A DNA stretch of 64,000 bases from Halosimplex amylolyticum (GTDB lineage: Archaea; Halobacteriota; Halobacteria; Halobacteriales; Haloarculaceae): the NCBI RefSeq assembly GCF_051414035.1, contig NZ_JBLKNW010000004.1, positions 1-64,000 of the forward strand. Reading direction: 5' to 3'. The translations under genes and the position numbers were made by a program. The notes below the pieces were generated by a model, which was given only the letters and a program-made list of their open reading frames with translations, had not been told where the DNA came from and did no database searches. Positions 14,709 to 22,727 of this stretch are shown here, piece by piece. Positions within the stretch are counted from its first letter, which is position 1, and the number at the start of each line of letters is the position of its first letter.

Positions 14709-16052
14709 ATGGAAAATCCCGCTCCGCAACCGGCAGCGGAGGACGTTCTCGCCGTTTTCGACGGACTAGACGACCCCCGCGAACCGCTCGCGACGATCGA
14801 GGTCGCCGACCGAGTCGGCTGCACGACGCGCGCCGCCTACGGGACGCTCGACGCACTGGCCGAACGCGGCGAACTCGGATCGAAACGGATCGGCGCGCGA
14901 GCGCGGGCCTGGTGGCGCCCGTCGGACGCCGACGGGCCGTCCCCGGAGCGCCCCGGCGAGGACCGGTCGTTCCCGTCGACGCGGGACAGGAGCGTCATCG
15001 AGCGTATTCTCGAAGCCAGTCCCGTGAGTATCGTCGTCGTGGATCCGTCCGGTGACATCTCCTTCGCGAACGAGCGGGCGGAGAAAACGCTCGGTCTGGA
15101 GCGCGACGAGATCACCAGCCGGACGTATCGCCAGCGGGAGTGGCACATCACCTACGACGACGGAACGCCGGTCCCCGTCGAGGAACACCCGGTGACTCGC
15201 GTCCTGGAAACGGGGGAACCGGACTACGGGTTCGAACACTGGATAGAACTCCCCGACGGCACCGAGCGGTGGCTATCGAGCAATTCGGCCCCGGTACTCG
15301 ACGGCGACGGGACCGTCGAATACGTCGTCGTCGGTTTCGAAGACGCGACGTCGCTGAAGGAGCGCGAGGACAAACTGACGAGCGACCAGCGGCGGGTGCT
15401 CGATTTCCGCTCCGAGGCGTCGTTCGCACGATTCCTCGGCGCGGCCGACGGCGAGGTGCGGATCGACGTCGACGAGGTGGTGACGCTCGCCGACGGGACC
15501 GCGCTCCAGTACGTCACGGCGTCCGGCATCGCTACCAGGGCGCTGGTCGAGGTGTTCGAGCGGCAGTCCGCTGTTCTCGACGTCCGACTGGTCAGTTCGA
15601 CCGCGGAGCGCAGTCGAGTCGAAGTCCGCGTCGGGGGGCCGACACTCTCGAAGGTGTTCGACGACCTCGGGGGGAAGGTGACGTCGCTCCTCCGATACGG
15701 CGACGACGGGACGCCCGTGCTCACCGGAGAACTGCCGGGGGACGTCGACCCGCGGACGGTGATTCAGGCGGCTCGACGGGTGTATCCGGACGCCGAACTG
15801 GTCGCCCAGGAACTCCGCTACACGCCCCGCCTCCTGCGCGACGTCGTCGAGGAGGCGCTCACCGATCGGCAGTTCGCGGCCCTGCGCACGGCCTACTACG
15901 GGGGATATTTCGAGACCCCTCGGACGAGTACCGGCGACGAGCTCGCGGACCAGCTCGGTGTGACGCGCCAGACGTTCAACCAGCACCTCCGCAAGGCCCA
16001 GCGAACCGTCTTCGAACAGCTGTTGGAAGCGTCCGGCGAGGAGGCACGCTGA
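14709..16052 (+). CDS. Bat-like transcriptional regulator (wHTH, PAS, HTH_10)
   Basis: 447 aa. Residues 10-75 form a winged-helix-like domain (IEVADRVGCTTRAAYGTLDAL). Residues 95-215 form a PAS domain (ILEASPVSIVVVDPSGDISFANERAE), which may bind a ligand or sense redox. Residues 225-380 match the GAF/HTH-associated domain of bacterio-opsin activator proteins, and the C-terminus is an HTH_10 domain (LTDRQFAALRTAYYGGYFETPR, then TRQTFNQHLRKAQR). It probably regulates a few genes in response to a cytoplasmic signal. Four 33-bp repeats end 6 bp before its start and include its promoter. HalOD1 and zinc-finger genes follow 44 bp downstream. Confidence 0.92.
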   Translation: MENPAPQPAAEDVLAVFDGLDDPREPLATIEVADRVGCTTRAAYGTLDALAERGELGSKRIGARARAWWRPSDADGPSPERPGEDRSFPSTRDRSVIERILEASPVSIVVVDPSGDISFANERAEKTLGLERDEITSRTYRQREWHITYDDGTPVPVEEHPVTRVLETGEPDYGFEHWIELPDGTERWLSSNSAPVLDGDGTVEYVVVGFEDATSLKEREDKLTSDQRRVLDFRSEASFARFLGAADGEVRIDVDEVVTLADGTALQYVTASGIATRALVEVFERQSAVLDVRLVSSTAERSRVEVRVGGPTLSKVFDDLGGKVTSLLRYGDDGTPVLTGELPGDVDPRTVIQAARRVYPDAELVAQELRYTPRLLRDVVEEALTDRQFAALRTAYYGGYFETPRTSTGDELADQLGVTRQTFNQHLRKAQRTVFEQLLEASGEEAR

Positions 16053-16096
16053 CCAGTCAGGTCGACTCCTTACCCCTGTCGTGCGCTTCGCTCTAG

Positions 16097-16411
16097 ATGA
16101 TGAGTTCCGGCACGAATGGACTCGGCGACGGCGACCGCGTCGGCTACGACCCGACGACAGAGACCTACCGCAGCCTGCACGACTGGAACGGTTCCGAGTC
16201 GCTCTGTCTCACGGTCGTCGAGGCGGTCTCGGCGGTTAGCGGACTGGAGACGAACGAGATGAAGCCGCTGTATTCGGTCCTCGACCCGGAAGCGCTCGAA
16301 GCGCTCCTGTCCCCCGTCCGCGACGGAGACGTCCGCGTCTCGTTCCCGTTCGGAGGGTGTACGGTCACCGTCGCCAACAGCGGTGAGGTCGGTATCGACC
16401 CGGACAGATGA
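16097..16411 (+). CDS. HalOD1 output-domain protein
   Basis: 104 aa. It is essentially one HalOD1 domain, a halobacterial output domain found in signalling proteins: a YRSLHDWNGSESLCLTVVEAV opening, MKPLYSVLDPEALEALL in the middle and the closing VSFPFGGCTVTVANSGEV strand pair. It lies 44 bp after the Bat-like regulator and its stop overlaps the next ATG (ATGA). An alternative ATG at 16100 is equally good. The molecular function of HalOD1 is not established; a stand-alone adaptor for the upstream regulator is inference. Confidence 0.88.
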   Translation: MMSSGTNGLGDGDRVGYDPTTETYRSLHDWNGSESLCLTVVEAVSAVSGLETNEMKPLYSVLDPEALEALLSPVRDGDVRVSFPFGGCTVTVANSGEVGIDPDR

Positions 16412-16587
16412 GCGAGGCGGGGTCGTCGTTTCCCGAGCGGTGTGCCCACTGCGGCGCGCCGTTCGAGGAAGGGACGCGGTATCCCACGACGACCGACGGG
16501 GAAGCCGGCGACCTACGCGTCTTGACGTTCTGCAGCGAGGTGTGCGCAGGGGAGTACCACGACGGGGCCGGGGACGAACGAACCTGA
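16408..16587 (+). CDS. Small zinc-finger protein
   Basis: 59 aa. A CAHCGAPF knuckle near residue 12 and FCSEVCAGEY near residue 42 give a Cys4 TRASH/treble-clef-like zinc site. Haloarchaeal proteins of this layout (DUF7576-like) often accompany HalOD1 genes. The ATG overlaps the HalOD1 stop by 4 bp, strong evidence of translational coupling. Probable role: metal-binding partner or regulator in the same signalling module; no direct function is known. Confidence 0.8.
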   Translation: MSEAGSSFPERCAHCGAPFEEGTRYPTTTDGEAGDLRVLTFCSEVCAGEYHDGAGDERT

Positions 16588-16677
16588 GGACCAGCGCCGT
16601 CGGTTCTGTGGATGCAGTCTGAGACGGACGGGAACTGAAGTGCAGCGGGAACCGCGAGGGGGTCTCGGGTGGCTCCG

Positions 16678-17685
16678 TCACTCGCCGGGTTCGAACGGCG
16701 TCTCGTCGTACCAGATCCGCACCGAGCGGTAGGCCGACGCGGGCGACGGGTCGTCGGGCGCGTCGCCGCGGTAGAGGTACCCCCGCAGGCGGACGGTGCT
16801 GTTCTCGTCGGACGGGTCGGGGTCGAACTCGATCCGCCGGGAGGCGCCGGCGTCGACCGTCATCGAGCGACGGTCGCGCTCGGTCGCGGACTGGACGACG
16901 GTCTCGTTGTTCTCGACGGCGACGGTCTCCCGGACCAACACCAGCGTGTACTCCGTCCGGGCGCCCTCGTCGTTGGCGACGTCGAAGTACAGCGACCCGC
17001 CGGCGTCGACGGTGTCGGTGAAGTTCGCGGTGACGTAGTCGCCGGTGCCGTTGGCGGTCAGCGCCGAGAACTCGGTGAACTGGTCGTCCGTGCCGGCCTG
17101 CACAGCGTCGCTCGTGGCGACGAGGGCCGTCGCGCCGACGACGCTGGCGACGAGGACGACCCCGAGGAAGAACGTCACCGAGAGCCGCGGGCGGGCGGCG
17201 CGAACGACCGGCCGCCAGGGGACCGCTGGGCTGTACCGCATCATCGCGGGCAGCGAGCGTCGGCGATAGCCCGCGGCGACTGCGGCGAGGGCGGTCACCG
17301 CCGTGATCCCGACGAGCATCGGCAGCGGCCGGATGGGCCACGGGCTGGCGTTGACGCCGACGGCCACCGCCGCGACGACGGCGACGCTCGACGCGACCGC
17401 GAGTCCGAACCGCGCGACCGAGCTGATCGGATCCGTCGACGATCCGCGGCTCGGCGTGGACGACGCGCGCGGCCGGGTCGGGTCTGCGGCGTCGCCGCCG
17501 CGCGGGTAGAGCGCGGCGACGACGGCCCACCCGGGCGCCAGCAGGAGCACCGGCAGGCCGAGCGCCAGCCGGAACGCGGGGAGGTCGAGCGACAGTGCGA
17601 CGACGGCGTCGAAGGCGACGACCAGCGCGACGACCGCGAAGAGGTCGGCGACGCCGTATCGTCCGGTGGGTGTCTCGTAGCTCAT
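16678..17685 (-). CDS. DUF1616 membrane protein
   Basis: 335 aa. The N-terminal half holds four membrane helices with the DUF1616 signature (ALGLPVLLLAPGWAVVAALYPR), then a helix near 200 and an extracellular beta-rich domain (ALVATSDAVQAGTDDQFTEFSAL, YTLVLVRETV, VRLRGYLYRGD). DUF1616 proteins are archaeal and of unknown function, frequently in S-layer or glycan gene clusters. It lies 4 bp downstream of the GT-C-like gene, so it is co-transcribed with the glycosyltransferases. Confidence 0.88.
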   Translation of the reverse strand: MSYETPTGRYGVADLFAVVALVVAFDAVVALSLDLPAFRLALGLPVLLLAPGWAVVAALYPRGGDAADPTRPRASSTPSRGSSTDPISSVARFGLAVASSVAVVAAVAVGVNASPWPIRPLPMLVGITAVTALAAVAAGYRRRSLPAMMRYSPAVPWRPVVRAARPRLSVTFFLGVVLVASVVGATALVATSDAVQAGTDDQFTEFSALTANGTGDYVTANFTDTVDAGGSLYFDVANDEGARTEYTLVLVRETVAVENNETVVQSATERDRRSMTVDAGASRRIEFDPDPSDENSTVRLRGYLYRGDAPDDPSPASAYRSVRIWYDETPFEPGE

Positions 17686-17689
17686 GGTC

Positions 17690-19714
17690 TCAGGCCCCCG
17701 GTCGGGTGCACAGCTCCGTCTCCTGATTGTCGTACGCGCGAGTGCTCGCCTCGGGGCAGATCTGCTCCTGGCTCACCCGCCGGGTCACGACGACCCCGCC
17801 CTCGGTGGTGAACTGGGGCGCCCCCGTGGACTGATACGTCCGGTAGACGGTCCTGTCGTGGGGCGGACCCGCCTCGCTGATGCTGGTGAGGTTTATCGGC
17901 ATCCCCAGGAAGGCGCCGGTGCTCCTGAACAGCGTCTGGTAGGGGTGGTCCGTGTAGACCGCGTCTTCGGTCCCGGGCGTCGTCTCGCCGACGGTCCCCA
18001 TCGCGGCGATCTCCGACTCCGTGTAGGAGTACTTGGGCCACTGCTGGTCGAACGTCGGGTCGTCCAGCGTGGCCTTCTTGCCGGCGATCATCGCGAAGGG
18101 GAACGCGAGCAGCAGGACGACGAGCAGGGCGGCGACCGCGCGGGTGGAGAACTGGGTCCCCAGGTACCGCAGCCCCGCGGCGCCGACGATGGCCATCAGC
18201 GCGTAGGCGAAGGCGTACCACCGGCCGGGCAGGAAGCTCCGGATCCCGAACAGCGGGAGCCCGAGCGAGAAGAACAGCATCACGCCGATCGCGATGACGA
18301 TCGTGTGCGACGCCTGTGGCGAGCGGTGGCGTCGGAGCAGCGCGAGGCTGCCGAGGATCGCCGCGAACAGGAGGACGAGGAAGCCGAGCGCGTCGACGTA
18401 GGGGGCCACCTGGCCCGCCAGCGTCGACGGCCCGCCGCCGCCGCCCCCTCCGGACGCGCCGCTGCTCGACGGGACGAGGTTCAGGAACCCGGCCGAGGTC
18501 TGGACGGTGTACCAGAACAGGCCGACGGCGCGGGTGAGGAACCGCTCGCCGCTCCAGGGGGTGACCGCCCAGATCGCGCCCGTGAAGACCACGTGGAACG
18601 CGAACGCCCCGTGCAGCGGGACGGTGTCGGCGAGCGAACGCGACGCGCCGTCGGTGATCGGGTCCGTCGAATCGCTGGTCTCCGGCGATGGCGACCCGAA
18701 GCCGCCGCCCGCGTACTGGTCGGCTGGCGTGACCCAGTCGACTCGGCTGACGAGCACCTGCGCGAGCACGGCCGCGCCCATGAAGACCAGCGAGACGAAC
18801 GCCGACACCTGGTGGGTGAGCGTGATCGCGACGATGAATCCGAGGAGCAGCGCCCAGTCGGCGCGCGTCGTCTCCGCGTGGAGCAGCCGCGTCACCGCGA
18901 ACACGACGCCCAGGAAGAAGACCAGGCCGAGACTCGTCGGGATGATGTGCATCCCCCAGCGGATTGCCTGGTCGGTCATCGCGAACGCGCCGGTCGCGAA
19001 CAGCGCCCAGCGGGCGTCCACGAAGTACCTGGCCGTCCCGTAGACGAGCAGGACCGAGAGGACGAGGACGCTCCCGAGGACGAGGTAGAGGCTCAACCGG
19101 AGCGACACGCCCAGCAGCTCCGACCCGACGACGTTCGCCAGGAGGTGGAACGGGGCGAAGTAGTACTTCGCGTCGGCGAGGGGCGCGAGCGATCCCGCCT
19201 CCTGTAGCGACGCCGCGTACTGGGTGACGTGCTCCCAGCTGTCGACGCCGATGAATCCGGCCGTCGTGAACAGGCCCGTGAACCTGACCACGAACGCGTG
19301 GGCGACGATCTGGACGAGCACGAGTCGCTCGTCGAGGGCGTCCTCGGAGAGGAAGACGATCTGCAGGAGGATGAACGCGCCCACGGCCCCCGCGAGGAGG
19401 ATGACCCGGAGGGTGCGCGTGCCGGCCAGCGCCGCGGCGACCGCGACGGCGACCAGTCCGATCCCCGTCAGCTCCGCGGCGGCGACGCCGCTCCCCCCGA
19501 CCGTCCATCTGGACCGGTCGACGGCGACGTCGCGGCGGATCGAGACCAGATACAGCAGGCAGCCCAGACCCAGGACGACCGGGACGGTCCGGACGTACGC
19601 TTCGGAGGAGAGGAAGACCAGCGGAAGCAGGCCGAGCGCGACCACGAGGCCGAGCGCGGCGACCACGGCGTCGAGCCGTCCCGTCCGGAGCCAGGTCGTC
19701 GGATGGGTGTTCAC
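17690..19714 (-). CDS. Polytopic membrane protein, GT-C glycosyltransferase-like
   Basis: 674 aa with about 13 hydrophobic helices over the first 550 residues and a soluble C-terminal domain facing outside. An early extracytoplasmic loop carries FIGVDSWEHVTQY, an acidic motif in the place where GT-C enzymes have their catalytic Asp/Glu. A glycan-transferring role with a lipid-linked sugar donor is therefore plausible but not proven. Its GTG start overlaps the stop of the GT4 gene (GTGA), and it ends 4 bp before DUF1616. A Gly/Ser-rich loop (about residue 430) is probably disordered. Confidence 0.72.
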   Translation of the reverse strand: MNTHPTTWLRTGRLDAVVAALGLVVALGLLPLVFLSSEAYVRTVPVVLGLGCLLYLVSIRRDVAVDRSRWTVGGSGVAAAELTGIGLVAVAVAAALAGTRTLRVILLAGAVGAFILLQIVFLSEDALDERLVLVQIVAHAFVVRFTGLFTTAGFIGVDSWEHVTQYAASLQEAGSLAPLADAKYYFAPFHLLANVVGSELLGVSLRLSLYLVLGSVLVLSVLLVYGTARYFVDARWALFATGAFAMTDQAIRWGMHIIPTSLGLVFFLGVVFAVTRLLHAETTRADWALLLGFIVAITLTHQVSAFVSLVFMGAAVLAQVLVSRVDWVTPADQYAGGGFGSPSPETSDSTDPITDGASRSLADTVPLHGAFAFHVVFTGAIWAVTPWSGERFLTRAVGLFWYTVQTSAGFLNLVPSSSGASGGGGGGGPSTLAGQVAPYVDALGFLVLLFAAILGSLALLRRHRSPQASHTIVIAIGVMLFFSLGLPLFGIRSFLPGRWYAFAYALMAIVGAAGLRYLGTQFSTRAVAALLVVLLLAFPFAMIAGKKATLDDPTFDQQWPKYSYTESEIAAMGTVGETTPGTEDAVYTDHPYQTLFRSTGAFLGMPINLTSISEAGPPHDRTVYRTYQSTGAPQFTTEGGVVVTRRVSQEQICPEASTRAYDNQETELCTRPGA

Positions 19715-20640
19715 GCCGCCACCTCCCCGTCGAGGACGCTGTCGTAGACGCCGAGGAGGTCGCGACCCATCCGTTCGAGGCCGAACTCCCGGGCGCGTTC
19801 GCGACCGTTCGGCCGGTCGGTCGACGTGAGCACCGCGGCGAGCGCGTCGGCGAGTCCCGCGTCGGTGTCGCTGACGTACGAGCCGTCGGCGCCGTCGAGC
19901 AGGGTCGGCACGTCGCCCACCGGCGTCGCGACGACCGGCAGGTTACACGCAAGCGCCTCCTTGACCGCGTTCGGCGACCCCTCCCGCTCGGAGGGCAACA
20001 GCATCGCGTCCGCGGCGTTCATGTACGTGGGGACCTGTTCGTGCGGGACGCCCGACACCGCGTGTAACTCGATCGCGTCGTCGACCGCCTCGTCGGTCCG
20101 GTCGACGACCCGTTCGGCGCGCGGGTAGTCCTTCTCCGCCCGCGAGGGGTCGTAGGGGAAGAGGACGTGCTTCGTCCCCGGGTCCCAGCCGACCTCCGCG
20201 AGCGCCTCGTCCTGCGGTTCTGGCGCGAAGCGGTCGGTGTCGATCCCGTGCGGGACGACCGTGTAGTCGCCGTCGAGATCCGTCGCCATCTCCTCGGACA
20301 TGACGACGGTCGCGTCGGCGAAGCGGGCGCACTGTTCGCTGACGGTTCCGTAGCGACCGAGCAGGTCCGAACCCCACAGCGAGAGGACGACCGGCCGGAT
20401 CGGCTGGGCCAGCGCCGCGGGCCCGGTCAGGCCGTAGTTCGCGTGGACCAGGTCGAAGTCGGGGCCGGAGGTCGCCTCGAGGACGCGCCCGTAGAAGCGG
20501 ACGTAGTCCGCGAGCGACCGTTCGCGAGTGCCGCCCGGCACCGGGACCACGGTACAGGACACCCCGTTGCGTTCGAGCACCTTCACCTGCTGTTCGAAGA
20601 ACGGTCGGCGGGACGTGACAAGCTGCAGCGTTCGAACCAT
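19711..20640 (-). CDS. Glycosyltransferase family 4
   Basis: 309 aa, somewhat short for GT4. The N-terminal Rossmann domain contains FDLVHANYGLTGP and SLWGSDLLGR. The C-terminal donor-binding domain has VPHGIDTDRFAP, KHVLFPYDPSRAEKDY and the E-x7-E-type segment SEREGSPNAVKEALACNLPVVATPVGDVP. It should transfer a sugar from a nucleotide donor to a lipid- or protein-linked glycan on the cytoplasmic side. First gene of a GT4, GT-C-like, DUF1616 operon. Confidence 0.93.
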   Translation of the reverse strand: MVRTLQLVTSRRPFFEQQVKVLERNGVSCTVVPVPGGTRERSLADYVRFYGRVLEATSGPDFDLVHANYGLTGPAALAQPIRPVVLSLWGSDLLGRYGTVSEQCARFADATVVMSEEMATDLDGDYTVVPHGIDTDRFAPEPQDEALAEVGWDPGTKHVLFPYDPSRAEKDYPRAERVVDRTDEAVDDAIELHAVSGVPHEQVPTYMNAADAMLLPSEREGSPNAVKEALACNLPVVATPVGDVPTLLDGADGSYVSDTDAGLADALAAVLTSTDRPNGRERAREFGLERMGRDLLGVYDSVLDGEVAA

Positions 20641-21004
20641 CTAACGCACCACCGCCGGCGCCGTCGACGCGGCACGTATCGGTTCGCATGGCGGGAGGGC
20701 TCCCCGTCCGATCGGATGGTTCGAACCCCTCGCTCGCGAGATACTATCGAACCCGTTCACACCCCTACCCATCCTTCACTCTCCTATTGTAATGATGCGA
20801 CTACGGCCGTCGATCACCGGGACTAACGGTCCGCCGGGTCGAGAGAACCGCCGCTCTCGCGGCGGACACGGGTCTGACGGCAGCCAAACAGCGAGGGACG
20901 GTCGCCACCGTTGCGTCCGGACGTGACGTTCGCTGCGACCGACAGCCGACTCGTCACGGCAGCCGACTCGTCACGGCAGCCGACTCGGTACGGCAGCCGA
21001 CTCG
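20641..21004. other. Intergenic region between flippase and GT4 genes
   Basis: No gene was found. It must hold the promoter of the GT4 operon (right of 20640), for which I could not pick a clear TATA box, and the 3' tail of the flippase gene. A 17-bp tandem repeat occupies its right end. Confidence 0.6.
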
Positions 21005-21008
21005 TCAC
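20940..21008 (-). repeat. Four 17-bp tandem repeats overlapping flippase stop
   Basis: On the minus strand the unit GTGACGAGTCGGCTGCC occurs four times with one or two changes (second copy GTACCGAG, last copy ending TGTC). The first unit contains the TGA stop codon of the flippase gene. The unit length is not a multiple of three. Confidence 0.85.
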
Positions 21009-22429
21009 GACGAGGAGCCGGTGACGTCCTCGATCGCTCCCCGCATCTCGAGACGGATCCCCTCGTTGGCGAACAGGAGTGCGAAGTAGAGCGCGACGCC
21101 GGCGGTCACGCCGAGCGCCACGCGCGGCCAGCCGGTCGGGAGGTGCGGACGGAGCGCGGCGACGGCGCCGGCCATGATGACCGCCGAGGCGACGCTCCAG
21201 GCGACCCGCCGCCAGGGCACGACGATGTCGACGAACCGCGAGACGTAGGTGATCGCGACGACGGCGGCCGTCGCGGCGCTCAACGTCGTGGCGACGGCGG
21301 CGCCGATGATCCCGAACTGCGGGATGAGCGCGAAGTTCAACACCAGGTTCGAGACGATGGCCGCGACGCTCCCGCGGTACCCGAGGACCGGCTTGTCCAT
21401 CGCGTACAGCGACGGCCCGAGCACGAGCTGGACCGACCGCAGGATCTTCTCCGCCATGAAGACGACGAGGACCGGGTACGCCAGGACGACGTCCGCCCCG
21501 AACAGCGTCCCGAGGATGTCCTTCCCGAGGACGACGGCGCCGGCGAACGCGGGGATCGTCAGGTACAGCGGTATCTGGAGCCACTGCCGGAACGCCGACT
21601 CGATCTCTTCGAGCCGGTCGTCGGCGTGCCACTGGGAGATCTGCGGGAACAGCGACGTGCGGATCGCCTCGGTGAGCATCATCGCGACCGACGCCACGCG
21701 CCAGGCGATCTCGTAGGCGCCGACCATCGACACCGGGACGAACAGGCGGAGGATGGCGACGTCCATCCACTGGTAGACGAACCCGCTGACGCTCCCGATG
21801 AACACGTACCGACCGAAGTCGATCAGGCTCCGCGCCCGCGCGACGCTCGGCGCGCTCACCGCGAGGTCCGCTCGAACGAGCGCCGCGAGGAGGGTCGCGA
21901 ACCGACCCAGGATGTAGGCCGTGATCATCGCTCGCGCCGCCCAGCCGACGTGGATGAGGACGGCGCCGCTCGCCACCCAGACGAGCTTGCCGAGCACTTT
22001 CAGGAAGGCGGTCTCGTCGACGCGGAGCTGCCCCGCGAGCAGGCGCACTCCCAGCATCTGGCCCTGGGTCACCGCGAGCCCGACGACGATGAGCGGAACG
22101 ACCCCCTCGACGCCGACGTACCGCTCGACGTGCGGCGTGGCGAGCACGAGCGCGGCGAGCCACGGGAGCGCCAGCAGCCCCTTGACCGCGACCGACGTGC
22201 TCAGGATCTCGCCCAGCGGTTCGTCCGCGGAGAGCTGTTTCTCGACGGCCTTCGAGATGCCGAGGTCCACCGGCACGCCGAGCATCCCGATGACCGCCTG
22301 GAAGATGAAGAACGACCCCATCGGGCCCGTCCCGAGCGCCTGCGTGAACCCGGCGATCGCCGCGAACTCGACCACCGCCACCACGATGCGCCCCGAGAAC
22401 AGCTTGAGGACCGAATCCCTGAGGTCCAT
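21005..22429 (-). CDS. Oligosaccharide flippase (Wzx / polysaccharide biosynthesis family)
   Basis: 474 aa with about 14 hydrophobic helices spread along its length, the size and pattern of MOP-superfamily polysaccharide flippases. It begins MDLRDSVLKLFSGRIVVAVVEF, and the mid-protein LYAMDKPVLGYRGSVAAIVSNLVLN segment is typical of the family. It should move lipid-linked glycans across the cytoplasmic membrane for N-glycan or exopolysaccharide assembly, working with the adjacent glycosyltransferases. It starts about 300 bp from the divergent sulfatase-fold gene. Confidence 0.92.
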   Translation of the reverse strand: MDLRDSVLKLFSGRIVVAVVEFAAIAGFTQALGTGPMGSFFIFQAVIGMLGVPVDLGISKAVEKQLSADEPLGEILSTSVAVKGLLALPWLAALVLATPHVERYVGVEGVVPLIVVGLAVTQGQMLGVRLLAGQLRVDETAFLKVLGKLVWVASGAVLIHVGWAARAMITAYILGRFATLLAALVRADLAVSAPSVARARSLIDFGRYVFIGSVSGFVYQWMDVAILRLFVPVSMVGAYEIAWRVASVAMMLTEAIRTSLFPQISQWHADDRLEEIESAFRQWLQIPLYLTIPAFAGAVVLGKDILGTLFGADVVLAYPVLVVFMAEKILRSVQLVLGPSLYAMDKPVLGYRGSVAAIVSNLVLNFALIPQFGIIGAAVATTLSAATAAVVAITYVSRFVDIVVPWRRVAWSVASAVIMAGAVAALRPHLPTGWPRVALGVTAGVALYFALLFANEGIRLEMRGAIEDVTGSSS

Positions 22430-22641
22430 TCGCTGTCAGGAGTTCGCGCCGGTCGCTCCGATCGACTGCCGATGCGACGAGGTGCAACGATCCGTAGAGA
22501 CCGCTGCCGGGGCCGTTCGGCTCGTGAGGCCGCGACGGGCCGCTCCGGTCCGGTGGCACCGGTATCGAGAGGGGCGCCCGGAGGCTAGTCGGGGTCCGGA
22601 TGCGTGAGTCATCACTCCTCCGTTCCGGGCGCCACCCTGTT

Positions 22642-22658
22642 GTTAAACGCCTGTTACC
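22642..22658. promoter_or_regulatory. GTTAA-N7-TTACC dyad (candidate operator)
   Basis: Near-palindrome with one mismatch from GGTAA-N7-TTACC, located 70 bp upstream of the sulfatase-fold gene start and in the divergent promoter region with the flippase. The same dyad with the same 7-bp spacer appears near 24068, 25718 and 28184. Confidence 0.35.
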
Positions 22659-22727
22659 CTCGGGTACGGCGATTCCACTCCGATTATGGGCTTCATATCT
22701 AACTACGAGAGTCCGGTCGGACCGCAC

